From Exiguobacterium sp. RIT594 (GTDB taxonomy: Bacteria; Bacillota; Bacilli; Exiguobacteriales; Exiguobacteriaceae), in NCBI RefSeq assembly GCF_003339585.1, contig NZ_QPKF01000001.1:186001-250000 (forward strand): a DNA stretch of 64,000 nucleotides, written 5' to 3'. The notes under the pieces are model-generated. The model did no database searches and had not been told where the DNA came from. It saw nothing but the letters and a program-made list of their open reading frames with translations. Below are positions 51,046-60,735 of the stretch, one piece after another (position 1 is the first letter of the stretch; the number at the start of each line of letters is the position of its first letter). The translations under genes were made by a program, and so were the position numbers.

Positions 51046-51920
51046 AACAAATCAGTGTAGTCGGAAGTATCTCGATGGATTTGGTCGTTGAAAGCGACCG
51101 TCGTCCGTCAGCAGGAGAAACGGTCATTGGATCCGCCTTCCATACGGTACCGGGAGGCAAAGGAGCAAACCAGGCAGTCGCGATTGCCCGGCTCGGCGGC
51201 AACGTCGAAATGGTCGGCTGTATCGGCGACGATGCGAACGGTGTGGCGATTCAACAGAACTTCAATACGGAGCAGGTCGGGACGACGCATCTGCAGACGA
51301 TCGAGAACGACCGGACCGGGACAGCGCACATTACGCTGGCGGAAGGCGATAATTCGATTGTCGTCGTCCAGTCGGCGAACTTGGCGGTCGTCTATGATGA
51401 GAGCCAACTCGACAGCCTGCTCGGTCAGACGGACATGATTTTGTTACAGCTCGAGATTCCGCTTCAAACCGTCAAACAGGTGGCGCGTTACGGTAAGACA
51501 CACGGCATTCCCGTCGTCTTGAATCCGGCGCCAGCCATCGTCCTTGACGACGAGTTACTCGCAGACGTGACCTACCTGACACCAAACGAACATGAATGCG
51601 GCTTGATTTTCGGACAACAGCAGTCACTTGAACATTGGTTAAGCCAGTATCCGAATAAATTGATTGTCACGGAAGGCAGCCGCGGCGCCCGTTTTTATGA
51701 CGGAGAGGCGATCGTGACGGTGCCGGCGATCAAGACGGAGGTCGTCGATACGACAGGTGCCGGCGATACATTCAACGGGGCACTCGCTGTCAGCTTGACC
51801 GAAGGAAAGTCCCTGACGGAAGCGATTCGCTTTGCGAACAAGGCAGCCGGTATATCCGTCCGTGCACTCGGAGCACAAGGCGGAATGCCGACACGCGAAC
51901 AGATGGAGGTCGAAGCATGA
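51042..51920 (+). CDS. rbsK: Ribokinase
   Basis: A 292-residue PfkB-family kinase. Glycine-rich sugar-binding segment [20 protein letters not shown] near residue 37 and the catalytic/ATP motif [13 protein letters not shown] near 240 are intact. Phosphorylates ribose to ribose-5-phosphate. Overlaps rbsR and rbsD by ATGA junctions. Confidence 0.96.
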   Translation: MKQISVVGSISMDLVVESDRRPSAGETVIGSAFHTVPGGKGANQAVAIARLGGNVEMVGCIGDDANGVAIQQNFNTEQVGTTHLQTIENDRTGTAHITLAEGDNSIVVVQSANLAVVYDESQLDSLLGQTDMILLQLEIPLQTVKQVARYGKTHGIPVVLNPAPAIVLDDELLADVTYLTPNEHECGLIFGQQQSLEHWLSQYPNKLIVTEGSRGARFYDGEAIVTVPAIKTEVVDTTGAGDTFNGALAVSLTEGKSLTEAIRFANKAAGISVRALGAQGGMPTREQMEVEA

Positions 51921-52306
51921 AACGACACGGCATTTTAAACAGTCACATCAGTAAAGTCTTAACGGATCTTGGTCATACAGACATGATCGTCATCGCCGAC
52001 TGCGGTCTACCGATTCCGGCAGGGGTAGAGCGGATCGATTTGGCACTTGAACTCGGGACACCAGCGTTCGTTGATGTCGTCCGGATCGTCGCAGACGACA
52101 TGGCGGTGGAGCAGGTGACGCTGGCATCGGAAATCAAAGAGGCCAATCCGGTTGCGCTCGAGGCTGTGACGAAGCTCGACGTACCGCAAGATTATGTGTC
52201 GCACGAAGCATTCAAGGAATTGACGAAGCAGGCGAAAGTCATCATCCGGACGGGTGAAGCGACACCGTATGCGAACGTCATCTTACACGCCGGCGTCATT
52301 TTTTAA
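51917..52306 (+). CDS. rbsD: D-ribose pyranase
   Basis: A 129-residue RbsD. Starts [20 protein letters not shown] with the catalytic His, and ends [18 protein letters not shown], both family hallmarks. Converts beta-pyranose ribose to the furanose form used by ribokinase. Overlaps rbsK by ATGA. Confidence 0.96.
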   Translation: MKRHGILNSHISKVLTDLGHTDMIVIADCGLPIPAGVERIDLALELGTPAFVDVVRIVADDMAVEQVTLASEIKEANPVALEAVTKLDVPQDYVSHEAFKELTKQAKVIIRTGEATPYANVILHAGVIF

Positions 52307-52320
52307 GGGGAGGAAGTACG

Positions 52321-53799
52321 ATGCAAATTGAGATGACAGGTATCACAAAAGCGTTTGGTCCCGTTCCCGTCTTGAAGGGAGTCGACTTCACTCTCGCGAC
52401 CGGTGAGATTCATGCCTTGATGGGAGAGAACGGTGCCGGAAAATCGACACTGATGAAAATTCTGACCGGTGTTCATAAAGCCGATCAAGGAACGATTTTG
52501 GTCGACGGTGTCGAACAACAGTATAAAAATCCGAAACTGGCGGAAGAAGCCGGGATTGCCTTTATCCACCAGGAGCTGAATATCTTACCGGACTTAACGG
52601 TCACGGAAAATCTGTTTCTCGGACGGGAACTGAAATCCCGCTTCGGCATTCTTAAGCAAGCAGAGATGAAACGGCTTGCCGAACGCGAACTGGCAGAATT
52701 GAACGTCTTCATGGACGTCAATCAGCTCGCCCGGACGTTATCAGTCGGACAACAGCAGATGATTGAGATCGCAAAAGCGTTGATGACAGACGCGAAGGTC
52801 ATCATCATGGATGAACCGACGGCTGCTTTGACGGAACGCGAAATCCGCGCATTGTTCAGTGTCGCGACGGCATTGCGGGGTCAAGGAGTCTCGATCGTCT
52901 ATATTTCACACCGGATGGAAGAAATCTTCGAACTGTGTGACCGGATCACGGTCTTACGGGACGGTGTCTCGGTCTCGACCCACCGGATTGCCGACACCTC
53001 ATTTGAACAGATCGTCCGCGAAATGGTCGGACGCGAGATGGGTGAACGCTATCCGGAGCGGCAAGTCACACTCGGTCAGACGGTCCTCGAAGTCACAGGC
53101 GCAACCGGCAAACGGTTTGAAGACGTGTCGTTTTCAGTCCGGGCCGGTGAAATCGTCGGTTTTTCCGGCTTGATGGGCGCAGGACGGACAGAAGTCATGC
53201 GGGGCTTGTTCGGGGTCGACCGGATGAAAGCAGGGACGATCAGCTTAAACGGCAACGTCGTCAAAATCAAATCACCGCACGATGCGATCAAACAGGGACT
53301 CGGCTTCTTGACGGAAGACCGAAAAGGCGAAGGATTGTTCCTCGATTTTTCACTCCGGGAAAACATCTCCCTGCCGACAATCCGGTCGTTATCGAAGTCC
53401 GGTGTCATCTCCGATCAATCGGAGCGGCAGTTCGCGGAAGGTTATCTGAAGTCGTTATCTGTCAGGCACAGCTCGATGGATCAACCGGCAAAATCCTTAT
53501 CCGGCGGGAACCAGCAAAAGGTCGTCCTCGCGAAATGGCTCGGAACCAAACCGGATGTCCTGATTCTTGACGAACCGACACGCGGCGTCGACGTCGGGGC
53601 GAAAAAAGAGATTTATATGATTATGAACGAATTGGCCGCATCGGGCGTCGCAATCATCATGATCAGTTCTGATCTGCCGGAAATCCTCGGCATGAGCGAT
53701 CGCGTCTATGTAATGCGTGAAGGACAAATGAGCGGCATGCTCAATCAACAAGAGGCAACGCAAGAGAGTATCATGACGCTTGCGACAGGAGGACAATGA
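52321..53799 (+). CDS. rbsA: Ribose ABC transporter, ATP-binding protein (double domain)
   Basis: A 492-residue protein with two ABC domains. First Walker [10 protein letters not shown] near residue 41 and signature LSVGQQQM; second domain has a degenerate P-loop ([13 protein letters not shown]) and signature LSGGNQQK, the usual RbsA pattern. Energises RbsC. GGGGAGGAAG precedes the ATG. Confidence 0.97.
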   Translation: MQIEMTGITKAFGPVPVLKGVDFTLATGEIHALMGENGAGKSTLMKILTGVHKADQGTILVDGVEQQYKNPKLAEEAGIAFIHQELNILPDLTVTENLFLGRELKSRFGILKQAEMKRLAERELAELNVFMDVNQLARTLSVGQQQMIEIAKALMTDAKVIIMDEPTAALTEREIRALFSVATALRGQGVSIVYISHRMEEIFELCDRITVLRDGVSVSTHRIADTSFEQIVREMVGREMGERYPERQVTLGQTVLEVTGATGKRFEDVSFSVRAGEIVGFSGLMGAGRTEVMRGLFGVDRMKAGTISLNGNVVKIKSPHDAIKQGLGFLTEDRKGEGLFLDFSLRENISLPTIRSLSKSGVISDQSERQFAEGYLKSLSVRHSSMDQPAKSLSGGNQQKVVLAKWLGTKPDVLILDEPTRGVDVGAKKEIYMIMNELAASGVAIIMISSDLPEILGMSDRVYVMREGQMSGMLNQQEATQESIMTLATGGQ

Positions 53800-53800
53800 C

Positions 53801-54769
53801 ATGGAACTGATGCAAGGGAAACTGACAGAAAAGAAACCGAGACGACTCGGGATTGGTCAAAAGCTCGGTCCGCTCGCCGGACTGTTCGCGATCATTCTCG
53901 TCGTTTCGATCATGGAACCGGACTTTTTAACACTTAATAACTTATTCAACATCTTACGCCAAGTTTCGATCAATGCCTTGATTGCTTTCGGGATGACGTT
54001 CGTCATCTTAACGGGCGGGATCGACTTATCGGTCGGTTCGATTCTTGCGTTGTCATCCGCGTTCGTCGCCGGTCTGATGACCGACGGAACGTCCGCGATT
54101 CTCGCCGTGCTTGCCGGCTTGATCGTCGGGGCAATCATGGGTGCGTTAAACGGAATGGTCATCTCACTCGGGAAAGTCGCACCATTCATCGCGACACTCG
54201 CGACGATGACAATCTTCCGTGGTCTGACACTCGTCTATACGGACGGGAAGCCGATTACGGGACTCAGCCAGGGTGGCTGGTTCGAATTATTCGGCCGCGG
54301 ATACATCTGGATCTTCCCGGTTCCGGTCGTCACAATGTTGATTGCCTTTGGCGTTCTGTACTTCATCCTGAAGAAAACGACGTTCGGGCGTTACACGTAT
54401 GCGATCGGCGGAAACGAAGAAGCAGCAAAACTGATGGGGATTCAAGTCAACAAAGTGAAGATTTTGATCTACTCGCTGTCTGGTTTAATGGCAGCACTCG
54501 CTGGAATCATCCTGACGTCGCGTCTCAACTCGGCGCAACCGACAGCCGGAACATCGTACGAACTCGATGCGATCGCAGCGGTCGTCCTTGGTGGAACAAG
54601 CTTATCTGGTGGACGCGGTTGGATCGTCGGGACGTTGATCGGTGCCTTGATCATCGGGACACTCAACAACGGACTTAACCTGCTTGGTGTCTCCTCGTTT
54701 TTCCAGCTTGTCGTCAAAGGGCTCGTCATCCTGTTCGCGGTACTCGCGGACCGGAAACAAACTACGTGA
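53801..54769 (+). CDS. rbsC: Ribose ABC transporter permease
   Basis: A 322-residue integral membrane protein with about eight to ten segments and the family loop LTGGIDLSVGSILALSSAFV near residue 70, plus GGNEEAAKLMGIQVNKVK, the EAA-like contact to RbsA. Forms the membrane channel. ATG 53801 with GGAGG 7 bases upstream is chosen. Confidence 0.97.
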   Translation: MELMQGKLTEKKPRRLGIGQKLGPLAGLFAIILVVSIMEPDFLTLNNLFNILRQVSINALIAFGMTFVILTGGIDLSVGSILALSSAFVAGLMTDGTSAILAVLAGLIVGAIMGALNGMVISLGKVAPFIATLATMTIFRGLTLVYTDGKPITGLSQGGWFELFGRGYIWIFPVPVVTMLIAFGVLYFILKKTTFGRYTYAIGGNEEAAKLMGIQVNKVKILIYSLSGLMAALAGIILTSRLNSAQPTAGTSYELDAIAAVVLGGTSLSGGRGWIVGTLIGALIIGTLNNGLNLLGVSSFFQLVVKGLVILFAVLADRKQTT

Positions 54770-54796
54770 TTTACCATCCAAAAGGAGGATATTGAT

Positions 54797-55711
54797 ATGA
54801 AAAAACTACTCGCACTTGTCATGATGGCGTTAATGGTCTTCGCAGCGGCTTGTTCGACGGAACAACCGGGCAGTGACACGGAAAAAGAGAAGAAAACAAA
54901 AGATTTCAAGATTGGTCTGTCGATTTCGACGCTCAACAACCCGTTCTTTGTGTCACTTAAAGAAGGGGCAGAAAAAGAAGCAAAAGCACAAGGCGCAACA
55001 TTACAAGTCGCGGATGCACAAGATGATGCGGCAAAACAAGCAAGCGACATCGAAGATATGATTCAAAAGAAAGTCGATCTTATCCTGATTAACCCGACGG
55101 ATTCAGCAGCAGTCGGTGCGGCAGTTCAAACAGCAAACGATGCGGACATCCCAGTCATCACAGTTGACCGGAATGCAGAAGCCGGTGACGTCATCGCGCA
55201 CATCGCGTCGGATAACGTCGCAGGTGGGAAACAAGCGGGTGAGTACATGATCGAACTCGTTGGCGACAAAGCGAAAGTCGTTGAACTTGAAGGAATCCCG
55301 GGCGCATCTGCAACACGCGACCGTGGCGAAGGTTTCCACGCGGCAGTCGACAGCAAGCTTGACGTCGTTGCTAAACAATCAGCAAACTTCGACCGGGCAA
55401 AAGGTCTGTCGGTCATGGAAAACATTCTTCAAAACAACAAAGACATCAAAGCGGTTTTCGCACACAACGATGAAATGGCCCTTGGTGCCGTCGAAGCGTT
55501 GAAAGCAGCAGGCATGGAAGATGTCAAAGTCATCGGGTTTGACGCAACAGACGATGCGGTTAAAGCAGTCGAAGATGGTAAAATGGCAGGAACCGTTGCT
55601 CAAAAACCGGCAGAAATCGGTAAAACCGGGATCGACACAGCAATCAAACACCTTAAGGGGGAGACAGTCGAGAAGAACATTCCAGTCGAACTCGATCTCA
55701 TCAAACAATAA
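54797..55711 (+). CDS. rbsB: Ribose-binding lipoprotein
   Basis: A 304-residue substrate-binding protein. Lipoprotein signal MKKLLALVMMALMVFAAAC with lipobox AAAC, then a charged linker and two periplasmic-binding lobes (KIGLSISTLNNPFFVSLKEG, VITVDRNAEAGDVIAHIASD, KAVFAHNDEMALGAVEALKA). Captures ribose outside the membrane. AAAAGGAGG precedes the ATG. Terminator follows. Confidence 0.97.
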   Translation: MKKLLALVMMALMVFAAACSTEQPGSDTEKEKKTKDFKIGLSISTLNNPFFVSLKEGAEKEAKAQGATLQVADAQDDAAKQASDIEDMIQKKVDLILINPTDSAAVGAAVQTANDADIPVITVDRNAEAGDVIAHIASDNVAGGKQAGEYMIELVGDKAKVVELEGIPGASATRDRGEGFHAAVDSKLDVVAKQSANFDRAKGLSVMENILQNNKDIKAVFAHNDEMALGAVEALKAAGMEDVKVIGFDATDDAVKAVEDGKMAGTVAQKPAEIGKTGIDTAIKHLKGETVEKNIPVELDLIKQ

Positions 55712-55719
55712 TTTTTCCT

Positions 55720-55759
55720 CACCAGCCGGGCTGATTTTGTCAGCCGGCTGGTGTTTTTT
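55720..55759 (+). terminator. rbs operon terminator
   Basis: CACCAGCCGG (55720-55729) pairs with CCGGCTGGTG (55744-55753), inner CTGA/TCAG; six T follow. Confidence 0.92.
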
Positions 55760-55790
55760 GGAGGTAAGATGAACTTCGCGAATCTATACC

Positions 55791-55819
55791 TTGTTCCCGT
55801 AGTTGTTTTTCTCTATAAT
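55791..55819 (+). promoter_or_regulatory. secG promoter
   Basis: TTGTTC (55791-55796), 17 bases, TATAAT (55814-55819). Confidence 0.8.
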
Positions 55820-55853
55820 GAAAGAAGCGTATATTACTGAAGGAGGATCATCG

Positions 55854-56087
55854 ATGATCATTCATAACGTGGCTCTTGTCGGCCTCATCGTCGTTTCCGT
55901 TCTTCTCATCATCGTCGTTCTCTTAATGTCAGGCCGTACGGCTGGACTCGGAGCATTGACAGGTGGAGCAGAACAATTATTTGGTCGCCAAAAAGCCCGT
56001 GGCTTGGATGCGGTCCTAAATCGTGTAGCGTCTATTTTAGGGGCATTATTCTTTATCTTGGCGTTACTCGTCGCTTTTTATAAGTGA
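55854..56087 (+). CDS. secG: Protein-export membrane protein SecG
   Basis: A 77-residue protein with two membrane segments (VALVGLIVVSVLLIIVVLLM; VASILGALFFILALLVAFY) separated by the conserved SGRTAGLGALTGGAEQLFGR loop. It aids SecYE and SecA in protein export. ATG 55854 with AAGGAGG is chosen; an in-frame ATG at 55803 overlaps the promoter. Order secG-est-rnr-smpB-ssrA is that of Bacillus. Confidence 0.95.
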   Translation: MIIHNVALVGLIVVSVLLIIVVLLMSGRTAGLGALTGGAEQLFGRQKARGLDAVLNRVASILGALFFILALLVAFYK

Positions 56088-56094
56088 GTACTGA

Positions 56095-56127
56095 AACGAC
56101 AGCCGTCCGATTGCGCTGTCGTTTTTT
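56095..56127 (+). terminator. secG terminator
   Basis: AACGACAGC (56095-56103) pairs with GCTGTCGTT (56115-56123), then T-run. Confidence 0.88.
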
Positions 56128-56187
56128 CGTATTTCTCGATTTCTAAATTTTCATTTTGGGGTATAGAGTTAGAGGGGGAATCATTTT

Positions 56188-56928
56188 ATGAAAATCACAT
56201 TACCAAAACCATTCTTTTTTGAAGGCGGCAACCGGGCCGTTCTGTTGTTGCACGGCTTCACCGGCTCAAGCGCCGATGTCCGGATGCTCGGACGTTACCT
56301 GCAAAAACATGGTTATACATCACTGGCACCACAATATAAAGGGCACGCTGCCCCACCCGAAGAGCTGACGAAGACCGGGCCAGCCGACTGGTGGCAGGAT
56401 GTCCTCGACGGTTACGAAGAGTTAAAAGCGAAAGGATACGACGAGATTGCGGTCTGCGGACTGTCGCTCGGCGGTGTCATGTCGCTTCGACTTTCGATGC
56501 ACCGTCCGGTCAAGGCGGTCATTCCGATGTGTGCGCCGGCTTACATCAAAAGTGAAGACGTTATGTATGCAGGAGTCACGGAGTATGCCAGAGAATTTAA
56601 GAAGCGAGAAGGAAAATCGGTCGAGGAAATCGAACAGGAGATGGCTGTGTTCGAACCGATGCCGACCTTAAAGGATCTGCAAGCCTTGCTGAAAGAGACA
56701 CGCGATTCACTCGAAGATGTCTATGCACCGACACTTGTGATCCAAGCCCGCAATGATCATATGATCAACACGGATTCAGCCAACATCATCCACGATGGTG
56801 TCAGTGCCTTACAAAAAGATCTGATCTGGTATGAGAACTCAGGTCATGTCATTACGCTCGACAAAGAAAAAGAAACGCTCCACCAAGACATCCATGAATT
56901 TTTGGACGGCTTGAACTGGAGCCATTAA
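56188..56928 (+). CDS. est: Carboxylesterase (alpha/beta hydrolase)
   Basis: A 246-residue cytoplasmic esterase. Oxyanion region [15 protein letters not shown], nucleophile elbow GLSLGG near residue 93-98, and the Asp/His of the triad in [16 protein letters not shown] and NSGHVITLD. Closely fits the Est30/YvaK family of Geobacillus and Bacillus, active on short to medium chain esters. AGAGGGGG precedes the ATG. Confidence 0.95.
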   Translation: MKITLPKPFFFEGGNRAVLLLHGFTGSSADVRMLGRYLQKHGYTSLAPQYKGHAAPPEELTKTGPADWWQDVLDGYEELKAKGYDEIAVCGLSLGGVMSLRLSMHRPVKAVIPMCAPAYIKSEDVMYAGVTEYAREFKKREGKSVEEIEQEMAVFEPMPTLKDLQALLKETRDSLEDVYAPTLVIQARNDHMINTDSANIIHDGVSALQKDLIWYENSGHVITLDKEKETLHQDIHEFLDGLNWSH

Positions 56929-56942
56929 CTGGAGGTGTCACG

Positions 56943-59300
56943 TTGGAATTACGTGAACGCATATTAGAGGTCATCGCGGCGGACGAACGTCCGTTGTCGA
57001 TTGATCAATTAACGAAAAAACTGGAACTAACGGATACGGCACAGTTCAAGGAACTGATCCGGACGTTAAATGAACTCGAAGAAGAAGCGCTTGTCGCGCG
57101 GACCCGTTCGAACAAATACGGAACCCTCGCTCAAATCGGACAAGTTGCCGGAAAAATCTCGGTCCACCAACGTGGATTCGGATTCGTTTCACCGGAAGAC
57201 GGTTCTGCAGGCGATATCTTCCTGCCGGCACCGGAACTCGGCAATGTTTACAACGGGGACCGTGTCCTCGTCAAAGTTTTTGCTGAATCAAACGGCGGAG
57301 ACCGCCGTGAAGGGAAACTACTCAAGATTCTCTCACGCGGACCGGCTGATTTCGTCGGGACGTTTGTCAGTCCAAAAGGACGGATTGAGTCGATCGCTTA
57401 TATCGAGCCGGATGATTCGAAGCTGACGTTCTTACCAGTCGTCGCAAACGAAGATACGCTCGGTGCCGTCGACGGCCATAAAGTCCTCGCGCGGATTACG
57501 AAATATCCGGACGGCCGTTACGCCGGAACCGCAAAAGTCTTACAAATCATCGGCCATAAAAACGACCCGGGTGTCGATATCCTGTCGATCGTCCACAAGC
57601 ACGGCATCAATGTCGACTTCTCGGACGCAGCGATTGCGGAAGCAAATGACATTCCGGATCAAATCGATGAGAAAGATCTTGTCGGTCGCGTCGACTTACG
57701 CAACGAAGTCACGGTCACGATTGACGGCGCTGACGCAAAAGACTTGGATGACGCCGTCCACGTCAAGAAACTTGCGAACGGCAACTATGAGCTCGGTGTC
57801 CACATCGCCGACGTCTCGCATTACGTCAAGGAAGATTCACCGCTCGACGAAGAAGCACGCGAGCGCGGAACGAGTGTTTATCTCGTGGACCGGGTGATTC
57901 CGATGATTCCGCACCGTCTGTCAAACGGAATCTGTTCACTCAATCCGCACGTTGACCGTCTGACGCTGAGCTGTATTATGGAAATCGATCAAAACGGGGT
58001 TGTCGTCAACCATGAGATTTTACAGAGTGTCATTAAGACCGTGGAGCGGATGACGTATACCGATGTCCGGAAAATCATCGAACGCGAAGACGAAGAAGTG
58101 ATCGCAAAATACCACGATCTCGTCGCGAACTTCGATCAGATGGCGGAACTGGCTGCGATTCTTCGCGAACGCCGCTCGCGCCGTGGCGCGATTAACTTCG
58201 ACTTCCCGGAAGCGAAAGTCCTCGTCAACGAAGAAGGCAAGACAAGCGAAATCATCCTCCGCGAACGGTCCGTTGCCGAGAAACTGATTGAAGAGTTTAT
58301 GCTTGCCGCGAACGAAACGGTGGCGGAACACGTTCAACACCAAAAATTGCCGTTCATGTACCGGATCCACGATGAGCCGAAAGCAGAACGTCTCGATACG
58401 TTCTTCAAGTTCATCGCCAACTTCGGCATCAACGTCGAACGCAAAGGCGAGTCGGTCGCACCGAAGACGTTGCAATCGATCCTGAACGCCGTGGAAGGTG
58501 AGCCGGAAGAAGCCGTCGTCAGTACGGTCATGTTACGGTCGCTCCAACAAGCAAAATACGACGTCGAACCGATTGGTCACTTTGGTCTGTCGACTGATTT
58601 CTACACGCACTTCACGTCACCAATCCGCCGGTATCCGGACTTGATGGTCCACCGTCTCTTGCGCGAGTACATCATTTTTAATGATAAATCGCAAAAGACT
58701 CAGGACCGCTACTCTGCGATCTTGCCGGAAATCGCCGATCACGCTTCAAAACGTGAACGTCGTGCCGTCGATGCCGAACGGGAAACGAATGCTCTGAAAA
58801 AAGCCGAGTATATGGAACAACACATCGGTGAGACGTTTGAAGGGGTTGTCAGCGGAGTGACCAACTTCGGGATGTTCGTCGAGTTGCCTAACACGATTGA
58901 AGGACTCGTTCACATCCAGGCAATGACGGATGACTTCTACCGCTATGACGAAGCGAACTATCAATTGATGGGCGAACGGACGAAACAACAGTTCCGGATC
59001 GGCGACGTCGTCGAGATTAAAGTCACCGGTGTCAACATCGATGAGAAGACGATCGACTTTGCAGTCGTCGGAATGCCGGAACGCCAACCGAAAAAACGCT
59101 TTGAGTCGAAGACGATCCGTTCAAGCGGCGGCCGTCCGGGACAAAAACGCGACGACAAGAAAGACGACCGTCGCGGGAAGTCGAAGCGTCCAAGTAAGCC
59201 GAAGGACCAGTCGAAAGGCAAAGGGTTCGCGCTGAAGGACAAGAAGGATAAACCGCCGTTCCATAAAGCGGTCTCGAATAAAAAACGGAAGCGCAAATAA
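56943..59300 (+). CDS. rnr: Ribonuclease R
   Basis: A 785-residue 3'-5' exoribonuclease. N-terminal winged helix (ERILEVIAADERPLSIDQLT), cold-shock-type OB domains, the RNB catalytic domain with DGADAKDLDDAVHV metal ligands, an S1 domain (GETFEGVVSGVTNFGMFVEL) near 620-710 and a long Lys/Arg-rich tail of about 60 residues. It degrades structured RNA and, with tmRNA-SmpB, the mRNAs of stalled ribosomes; those genes follow. TTG start at 56943 has GGAGGTG 5 bases upstream. Confidence 0.97.
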   Translation: MELRERILEVIAADERPLSIDQLTKKLELTDTAQFKELIRTLNELEEEALVARTRSNKYGTLAQIGQVAGKISVHQRGFGFVSPEDGSAGDIFLPAPELGNVYNGDRVLVKVFAESNGGDRREGKLLKILSRGPADFVGTFVSPKGRIESIAYIEPDDSKLTFLPVVANEDTLGAVDGHKVLARITKYPDGRYAGTAKVLQIIGHKNDPGVDILSIVHKHGINVDFSDAAIAEANDIPDQIDEKDLVGRVDLRNEVTVTIDGADAKDLDDAVHVKKLANGNYELGVHIADVSHYVKEDSPLDEEARERGTSVYLVDRVIPMIPHRLSNGICSLNPHVDRLTLSCIMEIDQNGVVVNHEILQSVIKTVERMTYTDVRKIIEREDEEVIAKYHDLVANFDQMAELAAILRERRSRRGAINFDFPEAKVLVNEEGKTSEIILRERSVAEKLIEEFMLAANETVAEHVQHQKLPFMYRIHDEPKAERLDTFFKFIANFGINVERKGESVAPKTLQSILNAVEGEPEEAVVSTVMLRSLQQAKYDVEPIGHFGLSTDFYTHFTSPIRRYPDLMVHRLLREYIIFNDKSQKTQDRYSAILPEIADHASKRERRAVDAERETNALKKAEYMEQHIGETFEGVVSGVTNFGMFVELPNTIEGLVHIQAMTDDFYRYDEANYQLMGERTKQQFRIGDVVEIKVTGVNIDEKTIDFAVVGMPERQPKKRFESKTIRSSGGRPGQKRDDKKDDRRGKSKRPSKPKDQSKGKGFALKDKKDKPPFHKAVSNKKRKRK

Positions 59301-59332
59301 GCGCTTCTGTTTAGAAATGTGGTGGAAGAGAG

Positions 59333-59803
59333 ATGCCAAAAGGTACAAGTTCAAAAGTATTAGCCAACAACAAACGGGCGTCGTTTGATTATGCGATTGA
59401 AGATACGATCGAAGCGGGTCTCGTCTTGACGGGAACCGAAATTAAATCGGTCCGTAAAGGAAAAATCAGTATCGGCGACGCGTTCGTCCGGTTCGACGGC
59501 GGGGAAGCGATTCTCTGGAACTCGAATATCGCGCACTTCGAACAAGGGAACCGGTACAACCACGAACAGCTTCGTCCGCGGAAACTGTTACTGCACAAAA
59601 AACAGATCGCCAACTTGATGGGACTCGTCTCGCGCGACGGTTACACGATCGTGCCGCTGAAGGTCTACATCAAGAACGGTTACGCGAAATGTCTGATCGG
59701 ACTCGGCCGCGGGAAGAAGAAATTCGACAAACGCGATGATTTGAAGAAGAAGGATGCGAAGCGTGATATCGACCGTGCGTTACGCGACAAGCAAAAGTAT
59801 TGA
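59333..59803 (+). CDS. smpB: tmRNA-binding protein SmpB
   Basis: A 156-residue Smp[21 protein letters not shown] at the N terminus, [20 protein letters not shown], and a basic C-terminal tail ([18 protein letters not shown]) that inserts into the mRNA channel. It carries tmRNA to stalled ribosomes; ssrA starts 57 bases after its stop. The -35 of ssrA overlaps the smpB stop codon. Confidence 0.97.
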   Translation: MPKGTSSKVLANNKRASFDYAIEDTIEAGLVLTGTEIKSVRKGKISIGDAFVRFDGGEAILWNSNIAHFEQGNRYNHEQLRPRKLLLHKKQIANLMGLVSRDGYTIVPLKVYIKNGYAKCLIGLGRGKKKFDKRDDLKKKDAKRDIDRALRDKQKY

Positions 59804-59828
59804 ACCCGTAACACTTTTCTGCTATTAT
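59800..59828 (+). promoter_or_regulatory. ssrA promoter
   Basis: TTGAAC (59800-59805) overlaps the smpB stop; 17 bases later TATTAT (59823-59828), with an overlapping TATAAT at 59826-59831. Confidence 0.6.
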
Positions 59829-59860
59829 AATAGTATTCGGAAAGCCCCAATTTATATCTT

Positions 59861-60216
59861 GGGGACGTTACGGATTCGACGGGGGTAGTTCGGTCTTCTG
59901 TGGCGTGTCGAGGGGTCGGCCTCGTTAAAACGCATCAGCCATAACTGGCAAAACTAACACACAACTCGCAGCAGCTTAATAGCTACTACGGATCCTAGCA
60001 GCCGTCGCCTGGTCGGCTGATTTCTAGGGTCTCACTTTAAACAGGCTACGCTTGGACCCTTCCGTCTGTAGGGAAAGAGAAGAGATGGAATCAGACTGGT
60101 CGGACGGACGCCTGTCAATTGGCAGCCTGACGACGAGATCCCAATAAATTGACTACACACGTAGAAGCTTAAGTATACGATGCCTTCGGACGTGGGTTCG
60201 ACTCCCACCGTCTCCA
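59861..60216 (+). ncRNA. ssrA: Transfer-messenger RNA (tmRNA)
   Basis: 356 bases. The 5' end GGGGACGTTACGGATTCGAC and 3' end with the T-arm GTGGGTTCGACTCCCAC form the tRNA-like domain; acceptor GGGGACG pairs with CGTCTCC with one G-U, discriminator A at 60216. The next bases are TAC, so CCA is not encoded and must be added. The mRNA part starts at GGC 59947 and encodes GKTNTQLAAA, then TAA TAG, giving tag A-GKTNTQLAAA after the charged alanine. It ends with the LAAA degron recognised by Clp proteases, fitting clpP in the same window. Confidence 0.96.
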
Positions 60217-60250
60217 TACCCTGAAATCGTTAAGATTTCAAAGATTGTCA

Positions 60251-60278
60251 AAACCCTTGTAAACCAAGGGTTTTTTTT
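60251..60278 (+). terminator. ssrA terminator
   Basis: AAACCCTTG (60251-60259) pairs with CAAGGGTTT (60265-60273); the T-run reaches 60278. Confidence 0.92.
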
Positions 60279-60376
60279 ATAGGTTTTTATTGAACCTTAA
60301 AATAAAAAGTTGTATTAATACTAAAAAGATATACTTGGAATAATGGAGTTAAGTTCAATACATTGATTATGAGAAG

Positions 60377-60733
60377 GTGAAAACTATACCACTTACCCAC
60401 GAATTTGGGATTATTGATAACCACAAAAATCTTTCGAGATATATTGATTATGAACCAAAGAAATTTAATTGCATTAGTGTTGGTGACAATGTTGTTAGCG
60501 ATTTAATGGAGCAACTGTTAATCATGAAAACATATTTCCAGACATTTAATCGACCAGCTTGTGGTTTGGCGTACCATGGCACTACAATTATTCCGCATGA
60601 GTCACTATCGTTATTTTGTGATATCGTCATTTCTTCAAGTTGTTTAAAAAAATCTGCTGATTTTCAAGAACTGGTTTTGCTTATCAGAAGAGCGATAGAA
60701 GAGGAAAAGCATATGATTCATTTCGGAATTTAA
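60377..60733 (+). CDS. AT-rich gene for an unrecognised 118-aa protein
   Basis: A 118-residue protein with GTG start and a weak GAGAAGG site. Sequence blocks: PLTHEFGIIDNHKNLSRYID, KKFNCISVGDNVVSDL, TFNRPACGLAYHGTTIIPHE, and an acidic C terminus ending EEEKHMIHFGI. No membrane segment; the family is not recognised. Base composition is markedly more AT-rich than the surrounding core genes, which suggests transfer. A truncated second copy is at 63868-64000. A kinase gene follows with two bases between. Confidence 0.72.
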   Translation: MKTIPLTHEFGIIDNHKNLSRYIDYEPKKFNCISVGDNVVSDLMEQLLIMKTYFQTFNRPACGLAYHGTTIIPHESLSLFCDIVISSSCLKKSADFQELVLLIRRAIEEEKHMIHFGI

Positions 60734-60735
60734 TT

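Noticed and set aside
60180-60216. tmRNA 3' end as an attachment site of an integrated island
   Set aside because: No second copy of the 3' terminal sequence and no integrase gene is seen within the window, so an island boundary is not supported, though the AT-rich module next to it remains suspicious.
60032-60217. A 61-codon minus-strand frame in the tmRNA
   Set aside because: It is antisense to the tRNA-like and pseudoknot parts of ssrA and has no start signal.
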